Shown: piece by piece, positions 27,483-32,461 of the stretch
How positions within the stretch are numbered: position 1 is the first letter of the stretch
Layout: each line of letters opens with the position of its first letter
Source of the DNA: Candidatus Faecisoma merdavium
GTDB lineage: Bacteria > Bacillota_I > Bacilli_A > RF39 > UBA660
Length of the DNA: 32,461 nt
Direction: 5' to 3'
Assembly (NCBI GenBank): GCA_018716405.1
Contig: DVJX01000051.1
Coordinates: 1 to 32,461, forward strand
Notes under the pieces: model-generated
Told to the model about the DNA's origin: nothing
The model's database searches: none
The model's input: only the letters and a program-made list of their open reading frames with translations
Made by a program: the position numbers and the translations under genes

Positions 27483-28889
27483 ATGAATCTACCAAATTTA
27501 AATGATGCAAGAAGAAGAACTAAAGGAAAAGTTGAAATTTTAGATAATTATAAAATAACTCTAGAACAAAAATCATTAGGGTTAAACAAAAAATATTTTG
27601 TTAAAACTTATGGTTGCCAAATGAATGAACATGATTCAGAAAATATTAAAGCAATATTAGAAGATATGGGATATACTTCTACTGATAATATGGAAGATGC
27701 TAATTTAATTATTTTAAATACATGTGCAATAAGAGAAAATGCTCATAATAAAGTATTTGGATTATTAGGTAGAATTAAGCATATGAAACAAACTAAAGAA
27801 GTCATGGTTGGTTTCGGTGGCTGTATGGCTCAAGAAGAAGTAATAGTAGATGAAATACTAAATAAATATAAATGGATTGATTTTGTTTTCGGTACTCATA
27901 ACATTTATGATTTACCTAACATAATAGAAAAATCAAAAAACAAACAAGAAATAGATGTATTTTCTATTGAAGGTGATGTTATTGAAAACATTCCAGTTAA
28001 AAGAGATAGTAAATATAAAGCTTGGGTTAATATTATGTATGGTTGTGATAAATTTTGTACTTATTGTATAGTACCCTACACTAGAGGAAAACAAAGAAGT
28101 AGATTACCTAAATATATAATTGATGAAGTAAATAAATTAATTAAAGACGGTTATAAAGAAGTCACATTATTAGGTCAAAATGTTAATGCTTATGGCAAAG
28201 ATTTAGATATCGATTATAATATGGCTAATTTATTAGAAGATGTAGCTAAAACTAATATTGAAAGAGTTAGATTTGTAACTAGTCATCCTTGGGATTTTAA
28301 TGATGACATGATCGATGTAATAAGTAAATATAAAAATATTATGCCTTATATTCATCTACCTTTGCAATCAGGCTCTGATAAAATATTAAAATTAATGGGT
28401 AGAAGATATACAAAAGAAGAATATATAACTTTATATAATAAATTAAAATCTAAAATACCTAATTGTGCTATTACAACAGATATTATAGTAGGTTTTCCAA
28501 ATGAAACTAAAGAAGACTTTCAAGATACATTAGATGTAGTTAATATTTGTAAATATGATGGAGCATTTACTTTTATCTTTTCTCCTCGTATTGGAACACC
28601 TGCTTGTCGTATGAAAGATGATATATCTTTACAAGAAAAAGAAGAAAGATTACAAACATTAAATAATTTAGTAAATAAATATTCTAAAGAAAATAATCTA
28701 CAATATTTAAATAAAATAGTACCTGTTTTATTAGAAGATTATAGTAGTAAAAATAGTAGTTATTTAAAAGGATATACTGATACTATGAAATTAGTAAATG
28801 TTAAAGCAGATAGTAGTTATTTAGGAAAAATAGTAAATGTCAAAATAACTTCAGTTAAAACATGGAGTATGGATGGCGAAATAATATAA
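27483..28889 (+). CDS. miaB: tRNA-2-methylthio-N6-dimethylallyladenosine synthase MiaB
   Basis: YGCQMNEHDSE, radical SAM CDKFCTYCIVPYTRGKQRSR, TRAM-like C-terminus. Confidence 0.95.
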   Translation: MNLPNLNDARRRTKGKVEILDNYKITLEQKSLGLNKKYFVKTYGCQMNEHDSENIKAILEDMGYTSTDNMEDANLIILNTCAIRENAHNKVFGLLGRIKHMKQTKEVMVGFGGCMAQEEVIVDEILNKYKWIDFVFGTHNIYDLPNIIEKSKNKQEIDVFSIEGDVIENIPVKRDSKYKAWVNIMYGCDKFCTYCIVPYTRGKQRSRLPKYIIDEVNKLIKDGYKEVTLLGQNVNAYGKDLDIDYNMANLLEDVAKTNIERVRFVTSHPWDFNDDMIDVISKYKNIMPYIHLPLQSGSDKILKLMGRRYTKEEYITLYNKLKSKIPNCAITTDIIVGFPNETKEDFQDTLDVVNICKYDGAFTFIFSPRIGTPACRMKDDISLQEKEERLQTLNNLVNKYSKENNLQYLNKIVPVLLEDYSSKNSSYLKGYTDTMKLVNVKADSSYLGKIVNVKITSVKTWSMDGEII

Positions 28890-28975
28890 TTTTATCAAGA
28901 ATGAAAAAGAGGATTAGCTTAAGTGAACTCATACCAACCTATTAGGTTAGGTGGTAAAGCTAATATCGATGAAAG
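28890..28975 (+). promoter_or_regulatory. Divergent SAM-I-like riboswitch aptamer candidate upstream of metK
   Basis: P1 TTTTATC/GATGAAA; TATCAAGA start; GAG...GTGAA-CTC (P2/kink-turn-like), CCAACC...GGTGG (P3-like), 8-nt ATTAGCTT/AAGCTAAT pseudoknot-like pairing. Confidence 0.65.
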
Positions 28976-29003
28976 AAAAAGACTCTTTCATGGAGTCTTT
29001 TTT
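28976..29003 (+). terminator. Riboswitch expression-platform terminator
   Basis: AAAAAGACTC...GAGTCTTTTTT; competing antiterminator ATGAAAG (28969-28975)/CTTTCAT (28985-28991). Confidence 0.8.
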
Positions 29004-29030
29004 CATATAATATAATTGGAGGTAATTTAA

Positions 29031-30110
29031 ATGAAAAAATTGATAACTAGTGAATCAGTAACAGAAGGTCATCCAGATAAAATATGCGACAAAATAAGTG
29101 ATAAAATATTAGATATGGCTCTAATGGAAGATATTAATTGTCATATGGCTGTAGAAGCAACAATCAAAGATAATTTTATTTTAATATATGGTGAAGCTAA
29201 TACAAAAGCAAAATTAGATTATGAAAAGTTAGCTAAAGATGTACTTAAAGATATTGGCTATAATGATGATTTTGAAGTATTAATTAAAGTAAGTGGTCAA
29301 TCACAAGAAATTAATAATGCTGTTTCTAAAAAGAAAATATGTGCAGGAGATCAAGGCATAATGTTTGGTTATGCAACTAATGAAACAAAAGAATTTATGC
29401 CTTTACCTATTTTACTTGCTAATAAATTAACAAAACAACTTGCTTTAGTTAGAAAAAATGATAAAAATTCTATTTTGATGCCAGATGGCAAAGCTCAAGT
29501 TACAGTAGAATATGTAGATAATATTCCTAAAAGAATTGATACAATAATTGTTTCATCTCAACATAAAAAAGATGTTACTCAAGAAGAATTAGAAAAATAT
29601 ATAAAAGAAAATGTAATTGATAAAGTAATACCTAAAGAATTAATGATAGATACTAAAATACTAATTAATACAAGTGGCTCTTTTGTAATTGGTGGACCAT
29701 TTGGTGATAGTGGTACAACCGGAAGAAAAATTGTCGTAGATACATATGGTGGTGTTGGTAAAGTAGGTGGTGGTTGTTTTAGCAGTAAAGATCCATCTAA
29801 AGTAGATAGAAGTGCTGCTTATTATGCAAGATATGTTGCTAAAAATATTGTTTATCATAATTTATGTGATAGATGTGAAGTAGAAGTATCTTATGCTATC
29901 GGATTAGAACAACCTATTAGTGTTAATATCGAAACATTTAATACTAATAAAGTAAGCATTGAAGAAATAAATGATTATGTTAAAAATAATTTTGATTTTT
30001 CAGTTGATAACATTATAAAAGAATTAAATTTATTAAGAACAATTTATTATGATATAGCAAGTTATGGTCATTTTGGCTATGATAATTTACCATGGGAACA
30101 AATAAAGTAA
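29031..30110 (+). CDS. metK: S-adenosylmethionine synthetase
   Basis: SESVTEGHPDKICD, GDQGIMFGYA, GGPFGDSGTTGRKIVVDTYGG, KDPSKVDRSAAY. Confidence 0.97.
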   Translation: MKKLITSESVTEGHPDKICDKISDKILDMALMEDINCHMAVEATIKDNFILIYGEANTKAKLDYEKLAKDVLKDIGYNDDFEVLIKVSGQSQEINNAVSKKKICAGDQGIMFGYATNETKEFMPLPILLANKLTKQLALVRKNDKNSILMPDGKAQVTVEYVDNIPKRIDTIIVSSQHKKDVTQEELEKYIKENVIDKVIPKELMIDTKILINTSGSFVIGGPFGDSGTTGRKIVVDTYGGVGKVGGGCFSSKDPSKVDRSAAYYARYVAKNIVYHNLCDRCEVEVSYAIGLEQPISVNIETFNTNKVSIEEINDYVKNNFDFSVDNIIKELNLLRTIYYDIASYGHFGYDNLPWEQIK

Positions 30111-30264
30111 TTTATTTGTTTTTTTAAATGTTAAAAATAATATTAACAAACAAGCAATAGCAAATAATGATACAATATTATAACTTTATTTTTATTTAAA
30201 TAAATATAATTTTATATGTATTTTTCATTTTCTAAAATAAGTCCAAATTAGGTCAAAATTATTC

Positions 30265-30292
30265 TTGATTTAAATTTGTCAAGTGGTATAAT
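30265..30292 (+). promoter_or_regulatory. Promoter with extended -10
   Basis: TTGATT - 16 bp - TATAAT preceded by TGG. Confidence 0.7.
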
Positions 30293-30301
30293 ATGGTAAA
30301 G

Positions 30302-30346
30302 TCAAACAATGTAAGAAAAGCGGCATATGTCGTTTTTTTTGTTTGA
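30302..30346 (+). terminator. Leader hairpin 1 (terminator-like)
   Basis: TCAAACA...AAAAGCGGCATATGTCGTTTTTTTT...TGTTTGA. Confidence 0.6.
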
Positions 30347-30404
30347 TTAAAGGAGGTGATTTTATTGATTGTATCATAATATAGTAATTAAATAATTCTA
30401 ATTG

Positions 30405-30426
30405 GACTATTATATAGTCTTTTTTT
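30405..30426 (+). terminator. Leader hairpin 2, intrinsic terminator
   Basis: GACTAT-TAT-ATAGTC followed by seven T. Confidence 0.8.
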
Positions 30427-30450
30427 GAAAGGAAAGAGAGGAAAATAAAT

Positions 30451-31149
30451 ATGGAAGAAAATGAACTTTATTTTAAAGATGCGTTTTCACAATCTGAAGG
30501 TAAAACAAATCTTACAATTAACAATTTAACTGCAGCTTGTATAAGCTCTAGTAATAACAAATTTAGTTTAGATAGTGAAGGAAATTTAGTTGTTAATACA
30601 ATTCAAGCAACAGGAAATACAAGCACAGGAAGTGGATATGATATAGACAAGGTATATCCTATAGGTGCGATATATATGAGCGTAAATAGTACAAATCCTA
30701 ATACTTTATTTGGAGGAACATGGGAACGAATAATGGACAAATTTCTATTGTGCTCAGGTGATACTTATGCTAATGCGTCAACGGGAGGTAATGCAACAAC
30801 AACTTTAACAGTTGACAATTTACCATCACATACACATACAGGATCTACTTCATCTGAAGGAGCACATACACATAACGGCTCTACATCTACAAATGGTAAT
30901 CATGTTCACAAATTATATTATAGAACTGTATATTCTGGTACTGGTGATTATAATGGAGTTTGTCGACCAACTGCAGGAACCGGAATAAATACATATATGG
31001 ATGAAGCTGGTTCACATACACATAGTTTAACAACTGGTTCAAATGGAACTCATTCTCATAGTTTTACGACTGGTGCAACTGGTAGTGGTGCTGAATTTAA
31101 TAATATGCCACCTTATTTAGCAGTATATGTATGGAAACGTGTATCGTAG
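30451..31149 (+). CDS. Phage tail-collar/baseplate-like protein
   Basis: YPIGAIYMSVNSTNPNTLFGGTWERI, LPSHTH repeats, NNMPPYLAVYVWKRVS. Confidence 0.88.
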   Translation: MEENELYFKDAFSQSEGKTNLTINNLTAACISSSNNKFSLDSEGNLVVNTIQATGNTSTGSGYDIDKVYPIGAIYMSVNSTNPNTLFGGTWERIMDKFLLCSGDTYANASTGGNATTTLTVDNLPSHTHTGSTSSEGAHTHNGSTSTNGNHVHKLYYRTVYSGTGDYNGVCRPTAGTGINTYMDEAGSHTHSLTTGSNGTHSHSFTTGATGSGAEFNNMPPYLAVYVWKRVS

Positions 31150-31165
31150 ATTAAAAGGTGATTTT

Positions 31166-32461
31166 ATGAAAAAAGAACTAAAGAATTTAAGAAAAAGAAA
31201 TGAAAAACATTTTTTAAATGAAGATGGAACTATAGAGGCATTAATATATAAAAATGATGTCCATTATGAAAAAGATGGCGCATATGAAGAAATAAATAAT
31301 ACCTTAGTTTTAAAAAATGATAGATACTTTAATATAGGCAATAATTTTGATGTATCATTTTCGACAGAAAGTGATGACAAATTATTAGAAATTCGTAAAA
31401 ATGAACATTACATAAAAATGAATATGAAGGGATCTAATAGGGTTAAAAATAAGGAATTAAAAAAAGATAATATAATAAGGAATGTTGGAAGTATAGAATA
31501 TAATGATATATTTCCTAATATTGATGTAAATTATCAAATATTTCCTAAAAAATTAAAAGAGACTATAATATTAAAAGACAAAGAAAGTATAAAAGAAAAA
31601 ATTGTTTTTAATATAGAAACAGATTTAAAATTAGAACTTGTTAACAATAAAATTGTTTCTAATTCTGACTTTTATATTGATGAGCCTTTTATGATAGATA
31701 GTAATAATGAACAAAACAATTTTATATATTATGAATTGAACAAGACTAAAAATGGGTATGATATAACATTAAATTTAGATGTTGCATGGTTAGAATGCAG
31801 TGAGAGAGTATTTCCTATAATAATAGATCCAACTATTGTTGTTGATTCTATTAACAAATTTCAAGACACTTTTATAAGTAGTGAAAATCCTGACACTAAT
31901 TATAGTGGTTCTACCGAACTTCAAATTGGAGCATTTGGTCCAAACCATAATATATGTAGAACATTATTCAAATTTGATTTACCAGAAATAGGAACTGGTA
32001 ATAGTATTATAAATGCAAAATTGCATATTTATAATCATCCGGATTATTATCCAGATTTAGGTACACCATATTATGTACATGTAGATGCGCATCAAATTAC
32101 TGCTGATTGGAATGAAAGTACTGCAACATGGAATAATATGCATGATAAATACAATCCGTTGGTAGAGTATGACTATAATTGTGAATATTCTATTATCAAA
32201 GATGATAATATTAGTTTTGATACAAAGCTTAATATTTTTGATATTACAAATCTTGTAAAAAAATGGTATTCAGGAGTACCAAATTACGGAATAATGTTCA
32301 AAGCCTACGATGAAAGTGAAATTGGTTGGACTCATTTGATTGATTTTATATCCAAAGAAAATAACTTTGTACCAAATTTAAGTCCAGTTATTTCTATAAC
32401 ATATCGTAATCAAAATGGTTTGGAAAATTACATGACATATACACAAAAAGAACTTATAAAT
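31166..32461 (+). CDS. DNRLRE-domain, RHS/WapA-like large protein, 3' end beyond window
   Basis: ATG 31166 after AAAAGGTG; 432 codons open to window end; DGTIEALIYKNDVHYEKDGAYEEINNTL, FQDTFISSENPDTNYSGSTELQIG, DWNESTATWNN, FDITNLVKKWYSG, ITYRNQNGLENYMTYTQ. Confidence 0.8.
   Translation, partial: MKKELKNLRKRNEKHFLNEDGTIEALIYKNDVHYEKDGAYEEINNTLVLKNDRYFNIGNNFDVSFSTESDDKLLEIRKNEHYIKMNMKGSNRVKNKELKKDNIIRNVGSIEYNDIFPNIDVNYQIFPKKLKETIILKDKESIKEKIVFNIETDLKLELVNNKIVSNSDFYIDEPFMIDSNNEQNNFIYYELNKTKNGYDITLNLDVAWLECSERVFPIIIDPTIVVDSINKFQDTFISSENPDTNYSGSTELQIGAFGPNHNICRTLFKFDLPEIGTGNSIINAKLHIYNHPDYYPDLGTPYYVHVDAHQITADWNESTATWNNMHDKYNPLVEYDYNCEYSIIKDDNISFDTKLNIFDITNLVKKWYSGVPNYGIMFKAYDESEIGWTHLIDFISKENNFVPNLSPVISITYRNQNGLENYMTYTQKELIN

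Noticed and set aside
23298-29030. Possible composite transposon or defence island around IS110
   Set aside because: Both flanks are housekeeping genes (rbr, RNase J2, miaB, metK); the IS appears to be a single insertion.
29661-29858. Antisense ORF in metK
   Set aside because: Shadow ORF over highly conserved MetK motifs.
1-32461. CRISPR arrays, tRNA or rRNA genes
   Set aside because: No regularly spaced repeats and no cloverleaf or rRNA-like GC-rich blocks were seen by eye; a tRNAscan/CRISPR search was not possible.

Overview
AT-rich (Firmicutes/Mollicutes-like) chromosomal window, mostly housekeeping genes: rbgA/ylqF-mrnC-rlmB-sigH-like sigma factor, TrmH-rimM-trmD, rubrerythrin, an RNase J2-like gene, miaB and metK. 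Interspersed are mobile or accessory pieces. (i) An IS4-family IS has 20-bp perfect IRs and an 8-bp TSD, and sits inside a reconstructed terminator hairpin. (ii) A DUF1016/PDDEXK nuclease gene is flanked by 33-bp imperfect direct repeats that duplicate the translation start of ylqF. (iii) An IS110-family IS has a highly structured 3' non-coding region (bridge/seekRNA candidate) and is bounded by an 11-bp direct repeat. (iv) RhuM and KilA-N antirepressor-like genes are decayed. (v) A CotH kinase / VTC polyphosphate polymerase / DUF4956 cluster faces a phosphodiester glycosidase gene and a gene for a repeated-domain membrane protein. (vi) At the right edge a phage-tail-collar protein precedes an open-ended DNRLRE/RHS-like giant protein, behind an unusual leader (strong SD, 4-codon ORF, two terminator hairpins). 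metK is preceded by a divergent SAM-I-like riboswitch candidate with a complete terminator/antiterminator layout. No rRNA, tRNA or CRISPR was recognised. All calls come from reading the sequence; no database search or folding program was run.
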